Part shown: positions 17,001 through 25,196 of the stretch, one piece after another
Numbering within the stretch: position 1 is the stretch's first letter
Layout of the letters: the number at the start of each line of letters is the position of its first letter
NCBI GenBank assembly: GCA_945861785.1
Contig: CAMAWD010000051.1
Span: forward strand, 1-43,511
DNA length: 43,511 nucleotides
Direction of reading: 5' to 3'
From: Rhodoferax sp. OV413
Lineage (GTDB): Bacteria; Pseudomonadota; Gammaproteobacteria; Burkholderiales; Burkholderiaceae_C
The notes under the pieces: model-generated
Database searches by the model: none
Told to the model about the DNA's origin: nothing
What the model saw: the letters and a program-made list of their open reading frames with translations, nothing else
Translations under genes and position numbers: made by a program

Positions 17001-18440
17001 TCAGGAGTGGGCGTGGCTGTTGCCATCGAGCCCGCCACCCAGCGCCTTGTAGAGTTGTGCGGCAGATTCGAGTTGTGCACGCCGAATCTGCGAACTGGTC
17101 TGTTGCGCTGAAACCAGTTCGCGTTGTCCATCAAGTACTTCGAGGTAGCTGATCAGCCCGGCGCCGTAACGTGCCTGTGCGATCTCAAGCCGCCTTTCCT
17201 GGGCCGCGCGGTTGGCGCTGGAGGCGCGCAGTTGCCTGGACAGGGAGGCGCGTGCCGAGAGCAGGTCGGCCACTTCGCGGAAGGCCTGCTGAATGGCGCG
17301 TTCGTATTCGGCCACGGCAATCACCTTCCTGGCTTGTGCAACGTCCACCCCTGCCGCCGTGCGCCCGCCGTCGAACAAGGGCATGGAGATGGCCGGCTGA
17401 AACATCCAAGCCCCGCCCCGGAACAGTCCGAGCAGCCCCTGGCTTGCCAGGCCGAGGCCGGCGGTCAACAAGACCTTGGGCATGAACGCCGCCCGCGCGG
17501 CTCCGATGTTGGCGTGGGCTGCCACCAGGCGTTGCTCTGCGGCCATCACATCCGGACGCATCAACAGGACTTCGGCTGGCAAGCCAGGCGCGAGGTCCGC
17601 GTCGAACCCCTGCTTGTCCAGCGAACCATTGATGGGCGGTTCATGCGCGACCTGGCCCACCAGGAAGTTGAGGTGGTTGGTGGAGACTGCTCGTTGGTGT
17701 GCCAGCGCGGCGAGGTTGGCGCGGGTCGCTTCCAGCAGGCCATTCGCCTGCTGGTATTCGTAGTCGTACGCGCCGCCAGCTTCCATCGCCTTGGCAATCA
17801 CTGCGACCGATTGCTCCCGCAACTGGACGGTGGTTCGCGTCAGCGTGATCAACTCCTCCATTTGGAGCAGCGTGAAATAGGCGCCTGCGACGTCAGACAC
17901 CAGCGACAGGACCGTGGCGCGCCGGGCTTCCTCTGTGGCGAGATAACTTGCGCGGGCGGCTTCGGAAAGATTCGCCACCCGGCCCCAGAAATCCAGTTCG
18001 TAAGAAATGCTGGTGACTGAAAGGTCGAGCCGCCTGGTGGTGGTGGCTGCCCCGTCGGTGCCGAGGCTGCCGGGGACGCGGGTCGCATTGCCTGTGCCAA
18101 ACAGACTGAGGGTGGGGGTCTCGTCGGCCCTGGTTACGCCGAACTGCGCACGGGCTTCCAGAACGCGGCCCGCAGCGATTCGCAAATCCCGGTTGTTGTC
18201 GAGCGCAGTCGCGATCAGTGTCTGGAGCAGCGGGTCCGGAAAAAAGGCGCGCCAATGGGTCTTGCTGGCATGGACAGCATTGACGGGGTCCACGGTCACC
18301 GGCCAGACGTCCGGCACGGGAAGGGATGGGCGTTGGAAATCGGGTACCTGGGCACAGGCTGCAAGGAGCAGGGCAACGCTGACCAGTGCCCCCCTGCGCG
18401 CATGGGCAGTGTGTGTGCGACGTGGACCTGAAGATTGCAT
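17001..18440 (-). CDS. Outer-membrane factor lipoprotein (NodT/OprM-type, TolC-like)
   Basis: A 479-residue outer-membrane channel subunit. The N-terminus from the ATG at 18440 gives a basic region, a hydrophobic core and lipobox LLAAC, so the mature protein starts with a lipid-modified Cys. Two outer-membrane efflux repeats follow (long helices with RILEAR/LEARAQFG and a second set ending in YLEVLDGQRELV). NodT/OprM lipoproteins usually serve RND or MFS pumps, but none is encoded here; the only matching partners in the window are the type I genes at 2034-5527. An earlier ATG at 18482 would also keep the signal. It is first in the minus-strand cluster, 111 bp after the motB stop; that gap shows no strong promoter or terminator. 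Confidence 0.85.
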   Translation of the reverse strand: MQSSGPRRTHTAHARRGALVSVALLLAACAQVPDFQRPSLPVPDVWPVTVDPVNAVHASKTHWRAFFPDPLLQTLIATALDNNRDLRIAAGRVLEARAQFGVTRADETPTLSLFGTGNATRVPGSLGTDGAATTTRRLDLSVTSISYELDFWGRVANLSEAARASYLATEEARRATVLSLVSDVAGAYFTLLQMEELITLTRTTVQLREQSVAVIAKAMEAGGAYDYEYQQANGLLEATRANLAALAHQRAVSTNHLNFLVGQVAHEPPINGSLDKQGFDADLAPGLPAEVLLMRPDVMAAEQRLVAAHANIGAARAAFMPKVLLTAGLGLASQGLLGLFRGGAWMFQPAISMPLFDGGRTAAGVDVAQARKVIAVAEYERAIQQAFREVADLLSARASLSRQLRASSANRAAQERRLEIAQARYGAGLISYLEVLDGQRELVSAQQTSSQIRRAQLESAAQLYKALGGGLDGNSHAHS

Positions 18441-18551
18441 GGCGCAAGGAAGGGTTGAGCTGCGCAAATTGTCGTGGGCCATGCCCGAAGATAAAGCGGA
18501 AAAAGCCGACGGAAAACCCGCTACTTTTTGCATGGCCGCACGGGCCGGGGT

Positions 18552-19493
18552 CTAGCGTGTCGCCGACGCGCCTGCGGCTGGCGGGCTTGCGTTGGCGGCC
18601 TCTGCCGCTGCCGCGCGGGAACCCCCGAGCAGACGTTCTTCGGCCTCCCGTGTCATCACCAGGATGGTGATGCGCCGGTTGGTCGGGCTCAGCGGGTTCT
18701 GTACATCAAGCAGATTGCTGGATGCCAATCCGGTGACCCTGGCCAACTTTTCGTCGGGCATGCCGGCGGCTATCAGCTCCCGGCGCGAGGAGTTGGCGCG
18801 ATCAGCAGACAGTTCCCAGTTGCTGTAACCGCGCTCGCCGTTGCCATAGGGTGAGCGGTCGGTGTGGCCGTCCAGACTGATCTTGTTGTCAACACCATTC
18901 AGTGCGTTGCCGATTTCGCGCAGGATATCGCGCATGTAGGGTTTGACCAGCGCGCTGCCGACGTCGAACATGGCGCGGTTCTGGTCGTCCACAATCTGGA
19001 TCTGCAGGCCGTCGGGCGTGGTCTCCAGCCGGATTTGCGAGCTGAACTCAGCCAGCCTGGAATTGTTGGAGATCACGGATGCAATCTTGGCGCTGAGGGC
19101 GGCCAGCTTCTTGGCATCCTGCTTGGCGATCTCCGCCTTGGCCGCCTCGATGGCGGCCTTCTTGGTCAGGATCGGGTCGGGCGAGCTGTCTTTGTTGTTC
19201 TGGCCGGCGCTCTTGGTGAGGTCGGTGCCGCCGCCCTGTATGACGCTGTTGCTCGCGCCGGCGCCGGTGCCACCCATCATCGCCACCTTGAGGGGGGCAG
19301 TGAAGTAGTCGGACAGGCCCTTCTTGTCGCCCTCCGAGGTGGAGCCCAGCAGCCACATCAGCAGGAAGAACGCCATCATGGCGGTCACGAAGTCGGCATA
19401 CGCAATCTTCCAGGCGCCGCCATGCACGGCGTGGCCGCCTTTCTTGATCTTCTTGACAATGATCGGCTGGAGCTTCTTTCCGTCGGTGGCCAT
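18552..19493 (-). CDS. motB: Flagellar motor stator protein MotB
   Basis: A 313-residue stator subunit anchored to peptidoglycan. The single transmembrane helix (about 28-50) carries the proton-accepting Asp34 in IAYADFVTAMMAF. A plug/linker follows with a low-complexity Gly/Ala stretch, then the OmpA-like peptidoglycan-binding domain (DGHTDRSPYGN, NWELSADRAN, NRRITILV). The gene is 26 bp downstream of motA and surely cotranscribed. The length and the NWELSADRAN motif agree with MotB of betaproteobacteria. The C-terminal tail is Ala-rich and variable. Confidence 0.97.
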   Translation of the reverse strand: MATDGKKLQPIIVKKIKKGGHAVHGGAWKIAYADFVTAMMAFFLLMWLLGSTSEGDKKGLSDYFTAPLKVAMMGGTGAGASNSVIQGGGTDLTKSAGQNNKDSSPDPILTKKAAIEAAKAEIAKQDAKKLAALSAKIASVISNNSRLAEFSSQIRLETTPDGLQIQIVDDQNRAMFDVGSALVKPYMRDILREIGNALNGVDNKISLDGHTDRSPYGNGERGYSNWELSADRANSSRRELIAAGMPDEKLARVTGLASSNLLDVQNPLSPTNRRITILVMTREAEERLLGGSRAAAAEAANASPPAAGASATR

Positions 19494-19519
19494 AGGTGAT
19501 TACCGGGTGGGTCTGCCCT

Positions 19520-20380
19520 CTATCTCTTGCCTCTTACGTGGCTTTCGAGTTCGGCGAAGCTTGGGCGCTCTGTGGAGAACAGCACCTTGCGGCCAAACTC
19601 GATGGCGGTTGAAGGGTTATACCCCTGCATGCTGGCCAGCAGTGTCGTTTTGATGCATTGCAACTCCTTGGCGGCATCCTCCGTCTTCTGCTCCAGCAGG
19701 CCACCAAGGGGCTCCACCACACCGTACGCCAGAAGAATCCCCAAAAAGGTGCCAACCAATGCGGATGCGATCATTCCGCCCAGGATTGCTGGCGGTTGGC
19801 CGACTGATCCCATGGTGTTCACCACACCAAGCACAGCCGCCACGATCCCGAAGGCGGGCAGGGCGCCCGCGAGCCGTGCAATCGCCGCGATCGGCGCATG
19901 CGCCTCCTGGTGGTGGGTGTCGATCTCACTGTCCATCAGGGACTCGATTTCATGCGCGTTCAGGTTACCCGACACCATCATGCGAAGGTAGTCGGTCATG
20001 AATTCGACCACATGGTGGTCGCTGCCAACCGTCGCGTATTTCTTGAAGATCTCGGACTCGTGGGGCGTTTCGACATCTTTCTCGATCGCCATCAGGCCTT
20101 CCTTGCGGGCCTTCTGAAGGATGTCGTACAGCAACGCCATCAGTTCCAAGTACCGCGCTTTGGTGTACTTGGTGGTCTTCAAAGCCTGCGGTATGAGCTT
20201 GATGGTGGCCTTGAGGACCTTGGGCTGGTTGTTGACCGCGAATGCCCCCAGTGCCCCACCGAAAATTGTGACCAGTTCAAACGGCAGTGCGGTCAGGATC
20301 ACGGCAATGTTTCCACCGTGAAATATGTACACGCCGAATATGCATCCCATTGCGACGGTGTAGCCGATGATGACGATCAT
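19520..20380 (-). CDS. motA: Flagellar motor stator protein MotA
   Basis: A 286-residue inner-membrane stator protein with four transmembrane segments (about 5-22, 33-50, 170-190, 200-222) and a large cytoplasmic loop containing the charged residues that face FliG (KARKEGLMAIEKDVE near 90-104). LAGALPAFGIVAAVLGVV and the MIASALVGTFLGILLAYG segment are typical. The ATG at 20380 begins MIVIIGYTV, the canonical start. It lies downstream of flhC behind tandem hairpins, so it probably has its own promoter in 20381-20482. A TTGAAT/TAGAAT pair there is only 14 bp apart and not convincing. Confidence 0.97.
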   Translation of the reverse strand: MIVIIGYTVAMGCIFGVYIFHGGNIAVILTALPFELVTIFGGALGAFAVNNQPKVLKATIKLIPQALKTTKYTKARYLELMALLYDILQKARKEGLMAIEKDVETPHESEIFKKYATVGSDHHVVEFMTDYLRMMVSGNLNAHEIESLMDSEIDTHHQEAHAPIAAIARLAGALPAFGIVAAVLGVVNTMGSVGQPPAILGGMIASALVGTFLGILLAYGVVEPLGGLLEQKTEDAAKELQCIKTTLLASMQGYNPSTAIEFGRKVLFSTERPSFAELESHVRGKR

Positions 20381-20482
20381 GTTAGTAGGTGCTCAGTTGC
20401 GCCGGAACCGTGCATGCGTTTTTTCAGGCAGTTGGTGGGTTTGGCCCATTCTATGAAATTGCGCTGCATTCAAAACAAGAAA

Positions 20483-20531
20483 AGGGCCCATGATGGGCCC
20501 TCTAATGCGGGGATTCCGGGGACGGGCCCCG
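20483..20531 (-). terminator. Tandem hairpins with U-rich tract, terminator after flhDC
   Basis: Read on the minus strand, CGGGG-N5-CCCCG (20517-20531) comes directly after the flhC stop. It is followed by the perfect 7-bp stem AGGGCCC-N5-GGGCCCT (20483-20501), which runs into TTTTCTTGTTTTG. Stem plus T-rich tail fit a rho-independent terminator separating flhDC from motAB. Confidence 0.85.
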
Positions 20532-20533
20532 TT

Positions 20534-21070
20534 CTAGTGGACCATGATCCCACCTGCAAGCGCGCTCTTCCCGGCCCGGGCCGGCGGCTCGCACAGGCCA
20601 CACACGAAGTGGCGCGCATTCTCATAGGGCTCGGTCACGAAGTGGCCGCCGCACTTGGAGCAGCGCGTCATGGTCAGCATGTTGTTGTTGACGAACTTCA
20701 CCAGGCGCCAGGCCCGGGTGATGGACAACAGCGGCTGCACATCACAGGACGCAATCTGCTCGAGGTAGAGCTTGAACGCTTTCACGACGGCGTCGATGTC
20801 GTCCAGCGCCGAGACCTTGGTCAGGTACTCGTAGGTATTAAGGAACAACGAAGCGTGAATGTTCGGTTGCCAGGTCAGGAACCAGTCGGTGGAGAATGGC
20901 AGTTGGCCTTTCGATGGTGAGCGTCCGGCAACTTCCTTGTACAAACGCAGCAGGCGTTCGTAGGACAGCGTGGTTTCGCTCTCGAGCACCTGAAGGCGCG
21001 CACCCATCTGGATCAGCGTGATGGCGCGCTCGATCTGGCGCGACTCATTGACGATGCTCTTGGTGGCCAT
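20534..21070 (-). CDS. flhC: Flagellar master transcriptional activator subunit FlhC
   Basis: A 178-residue DNA-binding subunit of the FlhD4C2 activator, which turns on class II flagellar promoters with sigma-70. The family features are clear: the N-terminal helices (QIERAITLIQMGARLQVLE), the LLRLYKEVAG segment, and a C-terminal zinc site formed by CSKCGG and CGLC (CxxC...CxxC). It begins 3 bp after the flhD stop, so the two are translationally coupled, and it ends in front of a strong hairpin terminator. Its presence classifies the flagellar hierarchy here as the FlhDC type rather than the FleQ type. Confidence 0.97.
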   Translation of the reverse strand: MATKSIVNESRQIERAITLIQMGARLQVLESETTLSYERLLRLYKEVAGRSPSKGQLPFSTDWFLTWQPNIHASLFLNTYEYLTKVSALDDIDAVVKAFKLYLEQIASCDVQPLLSITRAWRLVKFVNNNMLTMTRCSKCGGHFVTEPYENARHFVCGLCEPPARAGKSALAGGIMVH

Positions 21071-21073
21071 GAT

Positions 21074-21400
21074 CTACATGGCCTCGGCAAAACGGCCGGA
21101 CATGAGGATGCTCGCGTGCAGTCGCGTCGTGGCGTCATTGTTGACCTTGCTGGTGCTGTGGTTCGTCAGCAAATTCCAGACGATGTCGTCGTCCACACGG
21201 AAGCGGCACAACAACATGTTCCCCGACGCGATTTTCAGGATCTGCGCCGGCGACAAGCTGGAGATCAGGTCTGCGGACTCCTCGGACAGCCCGAGCCGGA
21301 AAAGCGCCTCTGCCCGGTCGGACCGGATCAGGTTCTGCGCCAGCATCAGGTAGGTGAGGTTGGCTTCGTGGATTTCGGAGACGATTTGGTCGGTGGTCAT
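21074..21400 (-). CDS. flhD: Flagellar master transcriptional activator subunit FlhD
   Basis: A 108-residue helical partner of FlhC. The ATG at 21400 (MTTDQIVSEIHEANLTYLML) gives the family's normal length and has AAGGGA at a good distance upstream; an open extension to 21490 lacks family sequence. The LSEESADLISSLSPAQILKIASG and NMLLCRF segments are typical of FlhD, including the Cys used for the dimer disulfide in E. coli. It lies downstream of a flagellin gene on the same strand with 336 bp between, where its promoter should be. Confidence 0.96.
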   Translation of the reverse strand: MTTDQIVSEIHEANLTYLMLAQNLIRSDRAEALFRLGLSEESADLISSLSPAQILKIASGNMLLCRFRVDDDIVWNLLTNHSTSKVNNDATTRLHASILMSGRFAEAM

Positions 21401-21736
21401 GATTTTTCCCTTTGCGAATCGAGGTCTTTTGACTTGGATGAAGGTATTTTGCTGGGACCGTGAAAAACTTGAATCAGTGGACGGATGCATCGGTTGTCAG
21501 GCTTTTGTCGCAGGCTTGTAAGGCAAAAGCCTAGGTGACTTTTTGGCGGACGAATTGCCGCAATGCACGCAGCCGACCCAGGCTGGCGAAACAGGTGCGG
21601 ACAGCGAAAAACGGGGTGTGTCGGCACGATGGGCAGCCGCTGTGCAAACAGGTTGCCGGGGTCTGCTGGCGAGATGAGACGCGCGCAACACGCGACATGG
21701 CCTGACCGCTGGGCGGCAGGTGTGCCGTGGTTCGTA
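21401..21736 (-). promoter_or_regulatory. Intergenic region between flagellin stop and flhD: probable flhDC promoter region
   Basis: There is no gene in these 336 bp. Two direct copies of CAGGCTT (plus strand 21498-21504 and 21511-21517, 13 bp apart) sit next to a small AGGC-AAAA-GCCT hairpin (21521-21532), about 100-120 bp upstream of flhD, and may be regulator sites. No convincing -35/-10 pair could be picked, and no convincing terminator follows the flagellin stop, so some read-through into flhDC is possible. Confidence 0.35.
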
Positions 21737-23209
21737 TTACTGCCTCAGGAGCGCGAGTACGCCCTGCGGGATCTGGTTGGCCTGCGCCACCATGGCAGTG
21801 CCCGCCTGTTGCAGGATTTGAGACCGCGAGAGATTGGCGGTCTCCTGGGCAAAGTCTGCGTCCATGATGCGCGAGCGTGACGCCGACAGGTTCTCTGAAG
21901 TCACCTGCAGGTTGGCGATAGATGTTTCAAATCGCGACTGCAGGGCGCCCAGCTTGGCGCGTGCGCCGCTGATGAATGCGAGTGCCGAGTCTACTGTCTT
22001 GAGGGCGTCCGTGGACTTCGTGAAGGTTGTGACGTCCAAGTCGGAGACCTTGTTGAGCGAGGAGCCGATATCGGCCGCCAGTAAGTTGGAAGTGTCGACA
22101 TCGGCCGAAAATGATTTGTCGGAATCCAATGTGATGTAGCCCACGACAGTGGCCGTGGTCGCCCCGCCAGCCCCCGCAAGATCGACAGACGCACCCACAC
22201 TGGCGCCAAGGCTGTCCTGTTTTTGGACGCTGACGATTCCTGCGTTGATGATCGTGGTTTCCGCGACGGAGATGTCGTTGCCTGTGCTGTTGGTCAGCAC
22301 GAGGGCATCCCCGGTTGCGTTCAGCGACGCGGTGACACCGGTTTTCGACGATTGGTCATTGATGGCCGCCACGGCGGCCGAGAGGCCGTCCCCTGTGCCG
22401 ATATTGGATACCGAGAAGGCGACCGCCTGGGGGGCGGCGTTGTCGGACTGCAGGGTCAGGCTATAGGACCCCGCTGCAGCAAATGAGAGCTTGGCGACAG
22501 TTCGGGCAGTGGCGACCACCCCGGTAACTGATGCCGCCAAGTTGACCTTGTCTGCATTTGCCTTGGCGGTGGTGGCGGCGATGATGGCAACGGAGGAGGT
22601 GCCGAGTGAGCCATTGATGGTGAGGGTCCCCGCAGTCGTGCTGTTGGCACCAAAAGACGCCAGAACACCGTCGCCACCACTTGCCTGTAGCTGGTTGTTC
22701 CCGTAAACGTTGGTGCGCAAGTTGGCGGTGGATGTGGTGATGGTCTGATTGGAATTGGCGCCGACCTGGAACTGCTGGGTGCCAAATGTGCCATCGAGCA
22801 ACTTGGAGCCGTTGAATTCAGTGGTCTGGGAGATTCGGTCCAGTTCTGCCACCAACTGCCCGACTTCAGCCTGCAGCGCCTGCCGGTCGCCGGCGCTGTT
22901 GGACGCATTGGCGGACTGCACCGCCAGTTCTCTGACACGCTGGAGAATATCGCTGGAGGCCTTGAGCGCGCCTTCAGCAGTCTGCGCCAGGGAAATGCCG
23001 TCGTTCGCATTGCGCGCCGCCTGGTTCAGCCCGCGGATCTGGGTGGTGAACCGTTCCGAAATCGCCAGCCCGGCGGCATCGTCTTTGGCGCTGTTGATCC
23101 GCAATCCCGAGGAGAGCCGCTGCAAGGACGTGGAGAGCGCAGCCTGGCTCATGCTCAGGTTGCGCTGCGCCGTAAGCGAGTTGATATTGGTATTGATTGT
23201 CGAGGCCAT
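21737..23209 (-). CDS. fliC: Flagellin (first copy)
   Basis: A 490-residue filament protein. Start at the ATG 23209 ([18 protein letters not shown]) with AGGAG nicely placed; the longer open frame to 23236 has no family sequence. The conserved D0/D1 parts are about 1-175 ([33 protein letters not shown]) and about 395-490 ([30 protein letters not shown]). The central 175-395 region is Ser/Thr/Ala-rich and holds a flagellin-IN-type beta hairpin segment ([14 protein letters not shown]). It faces away from the second flagellin gene across a 317-bp region. Export goes through the flagellar type III apparatus with FliS as chaperone. The Ser/Thr-rich middle could be a glycosylation acceptor. No clear sigma-28 promoter was found for it. 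Confidence 0.97.
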   Translation of the reverse strand: MASTINTNINSLTAQRNLSMSQAALSTSLQRLSSGLRINSAKDDAAGLAISERFTTQIRGLNQAARNANDGISLAQTAEGALKASSDILQRVRELAVQSANASNSAGDRQALQAEVGQLVAELDRISQTTEFNGSKLLDGTFGTQQFQVGANSNQTITTSTANLRTNVYGNNQLQASGGDGVLASFGANSTTAGTLTINGSLGTSSVAIIAATTAKANADKVNLAASVTGVVATARTVAKLSFAAAGSYSLTLQSDNAAPQAVAFSVSNIGTGDGLSAAVAAINDQSSKTGVTASLNATGDALVLTNSTGNDISVAETTIINAGIVSVQKQDSLGASVGASVDLAGAGGATTATVVGYITLDSDKSFSADVDTSNLLAADIGSSLNKVSDLDVTTFTKSTDALKTVDSALAFISGARAKLGALQSRFETSIANLQVTSENLSASRSRIMDADFAQETANLSRSQILQQAGTAMVAQANQIPQGVLALLRQ

Positions 23210-23526
23210 CAAGAGCTCCTTTAGAGTACGGCGCATTTGCCGGATAAAGCGCCAGCAATGCAGCTGACAACACGGGAAGAATGGGGTAATTGTGGTGATC
23301 CGCCTGCATCAGGTAGCACCAATAAGGTGGCGATTTACGGCCTACTTCTTGGGTTCGGGCTAAAGTTTTTCCAGGATTGCCCGAAAACGTATCCAACGGG
23401 TTGCATGAGGGGCTCGTCGTCTGGCAGGCAGTTTTAAAAAAGCAGCGCCAGACATGGCGGCCAGGTTTGTACTGGCGTTTAGGCTGGCAGAAATGCCGGG
23501 TTCAGTCAGTTTTTCTGGAGGTTTCA
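23210..23526. promoter_or_regulatory. Divergent control region between the two flagellin genes
   Basis: There is no gene in these 317 bp. The region carries the ribosome-binding sites of both flagellin genes (AGGAGCT on the minus strand next to 23209; TGGAG at 23516-23520 on the plus strand) and a sigma-28-like promoter for the plus-strand copy. For the minus strand only a poor -10 candidate (GCCGTAAA, no -35) was seen. A short inverted repeat (CACC-TTATT-GGTG in the minus sense, around 23316-23330) is of unknown meaning. Confidence 0.6.
23361..23387 (+). promoter_or_regulatory. Sigma-28 (FliA)-type promoter of second flagellin gene
   Basis: TAAAGTTT at 23361-23368 matches the -35 consensus fully. 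After exactly 11 bp comes CCCGAAAA at 23380-23387, 6 of 8 matches to GCCGATAA. Transcription would start near 23394, leaving a leader of about 130 nt before the ATG at 23527. Confidence 0.7.
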
Positions 23527-25005
23527 ATGGCATCCACTATCAATACCAATATCAATACGCTCACGGCGCAGCGGAACTTGGGTATGAATCAGGCTTCGTT
23601 GTCGACGTCGATCGCGCGTTTGTCGTCAGGTCTGCGCATCAACAGCGCCAAGGACGACGCCGCCGGCCTTGCAATTTCGGATCGACTCAATGCGCAGGTC
23701 AAGGGGTTGAACCAGGCGGTCCGCAATGCGAACGACGGCATTTCCCTGGCGCAAACTGCTGAAGGCGCGCTCAAGGCCTCCACCGACATCCTGCAACGTG
23801 TTCGTGAATTGGCCGTGCAGTCAGCGAATGCCACCAACAGCGCCGGCGACCGTCAGGCGCTGCAAGCTGAAGTTGGCCAACTGGTGGCCGAACTGGACCG
23901 GATCTCGCAGACCACCGAATTCAACGGCTCCAAGCTGCTTAACGGCAGTTTTGGTACGCAGCAGTTCCAGGTGGGCGCCAATGCCAATCAGACGATCACT
24001 GCGGCGACTGCGAATCTGCGTACCGCGGTGTACGGCAACAACCAGCTGAAAGCGGAAGGTGCGGCCGGTGTCGCGGCGGCATTTGGGTCCAACGCCACGA
24101 TTGCCGGAACGTTGACGATCAATGGCTCGCTGGGCAGCAAAGACATTGCCATCGCTGTCAGCAGCACGGCCAAGGCAAATGCTGATTTGATCAATGCGCA
24201 GACGGCCAACACGGGCGTGACGTCCACGGCCCGCACGGAACTGAGCCTTGCATTCGGCGCAACCGGGTCATACGCCTTGACGTTGCAGTCGGACAACAGC
24301 ACAGCGCAGACCGTATCGTTTGCCGTGACCGCAATCGGCACGGCCGATGGGCTGGGCGCGGCGGTTGCCGCAATCAACGATCAGGCGTCCAAGACCGGTG
24401 TCACCGCCGCATTGAATGCTGGTGGCACTGCAGTCGTTCTTACCAATGCGTCGGGCAACGACGTTACGGTGTCGGACACAACAACCATCAACGCAGGCGC
24501 AGTGACCGTGCAAAAGCTCAATGCTGCGGGGGCTTCCTCCGGTGCTTCGGTTGCATTGGCTGCCGATGCAGCTGCGGACAACGCAACCATCGTCGGGTAT
24601 GTCACCCTGGATTCGGAAAAGTCTTTTTCGGTAGCGGCAGCTACGACCAACATCCTGACTGCGGCTGCTGTCAGTGACAACTCGACGCTGAACAAGGTGT
24701 CGGAACTGGATGTAACGACGTTTGCCAAGGCCACCGATGCGCTCAAGACCGTGGACTCCGCACTGGCCTTCATCAGTGGCGAACGCGCGAAACTCGGCGC
24801 CTTGCAGTCGCGATTCGAGACCACCATCTCGAATTTGCAAGTGACATCCGAGAATCTGTCCGCATCGCGCTCGCGGATCGTGGACGCCGACTTTGCCCAG
24901 GAAACTGCCAACCTGTCGCGCGCGCAGATCCTGCAGCAGGCCGGCACCGCGATGGTGGCCCAGGCGAACCAATTGCCGCAGGGGGTTCTGGCACTCCTGA
25001 GATAG
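23527..25005 (+). CDS. fliC: Flagellin (second copy)
   Basis: A 492-residue flagellin, start ATG 23527 with TGGAG seven bases before. The N-terminus ([20 protein letters not shown]) and C-terminus ([30 protein letters not shown]) are almost the same as in the divergent copy, while the central region (about 175-395) has drifted: the same framework ([30 protein letters not shown]) with many substitutions. Both copies look intact, so filaments may contain two subunits or the cell may switch between them. This copy has the better sigma-28 promoter and a strong terminator, and heads the fliD/fliST block. Like the other copy it has a Ser/Thr-rich exposed middle that could be glycosylated. Confidence 0.97.
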   Translation: MASTINTNINTLTAQRNLGMNQASLSTSIARLSSGLRINSAKDDAAGLAISDRLNAQVKGLNQAVRNANDGISLAQTAEGALKASTDILQRVRELAVQSANATNSAGDRQALQAEVGQLVAELDRISQTTEFNGSKLLNGSFGTQQFQVGANANQTITAATANLRTAVYGNNQLKAEGAAGVAAAFGSNATIAGTLTINGSLGSKDIAIAVSSTAKANADLINAQTANTGVTSTARTELSLAFGATGSYALTLQSDNSTAQTVSFAVTAIGTADGLGAAVAAINDQASKTGVTAALNAGGTAVVLTNASGNDVTVSDTTTINAGAVTVQKLNAAGASSGASVALAADAAADNATIVGYVTLDSEKSFSVAAATTNILTAAAVSDNSTLNKVSELDVTTFAKATDALKTVDSALAFISGERAKLGALQSRFETTISNLQVTSENLSASRSRIVDADFAQETANLSRAQILQQAGTAMVAQANQLPQGVLALLR

Positions 25006-25058
25006 GCGCCGGGATCGGCAGTAAAAAAAGCAGGGCGAACGTGGTTGCTCCCTGTGGT

Positions 25059-25083
25059 GGCGGCAGATGCAATATCTGCCGCC
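25059..25083 (+). terminator. Hairpin terminator after second flagellin gene
   Basis: A perfect 10-bp stem GGCGGCAGAT / ATCTGCCGCC with loop GCAAT, followed by CTTTCGCGCTTTC. The T run is short, but the stem is strong. It lies 54 bp after the flagellin stop and should separate it from fliD. Confidence 0.7.
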
Positions 25084-25196
25084 CTTTCGCGCTTTCGGTG
25101 CTGTGTTCGGTTTTTTGGCCCCTATTCGACTTTTAAGGGCGGGCTTCAGAATTGATAATGCGCTTGGTTGCTCGGTGAGTTGCGCAGGAGGGATGT

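Noticed and set aside
13844-17152. Long open frames on the plus strand opposite the GT41 fusion (13844-15310 and 15626-17152)
   Set aside because: They are antisense shadows of a high-GC gene: His/Arg/Gly/Val-rich, no motifs, while the minus strand carries complete family domains.
20381-20482. TTGAAT/TAGAAT pair as motA promoter
   Set aside because: Spacer is 14 bp, too short for a sigma-70 promoter, and no sigma-28 match is present.
25140-25165. ATTGATAA as sigma-28 -10 for fliD
   Set aside because: Only 5 of 8 matches and no TAAA-like -35 at the right distance.
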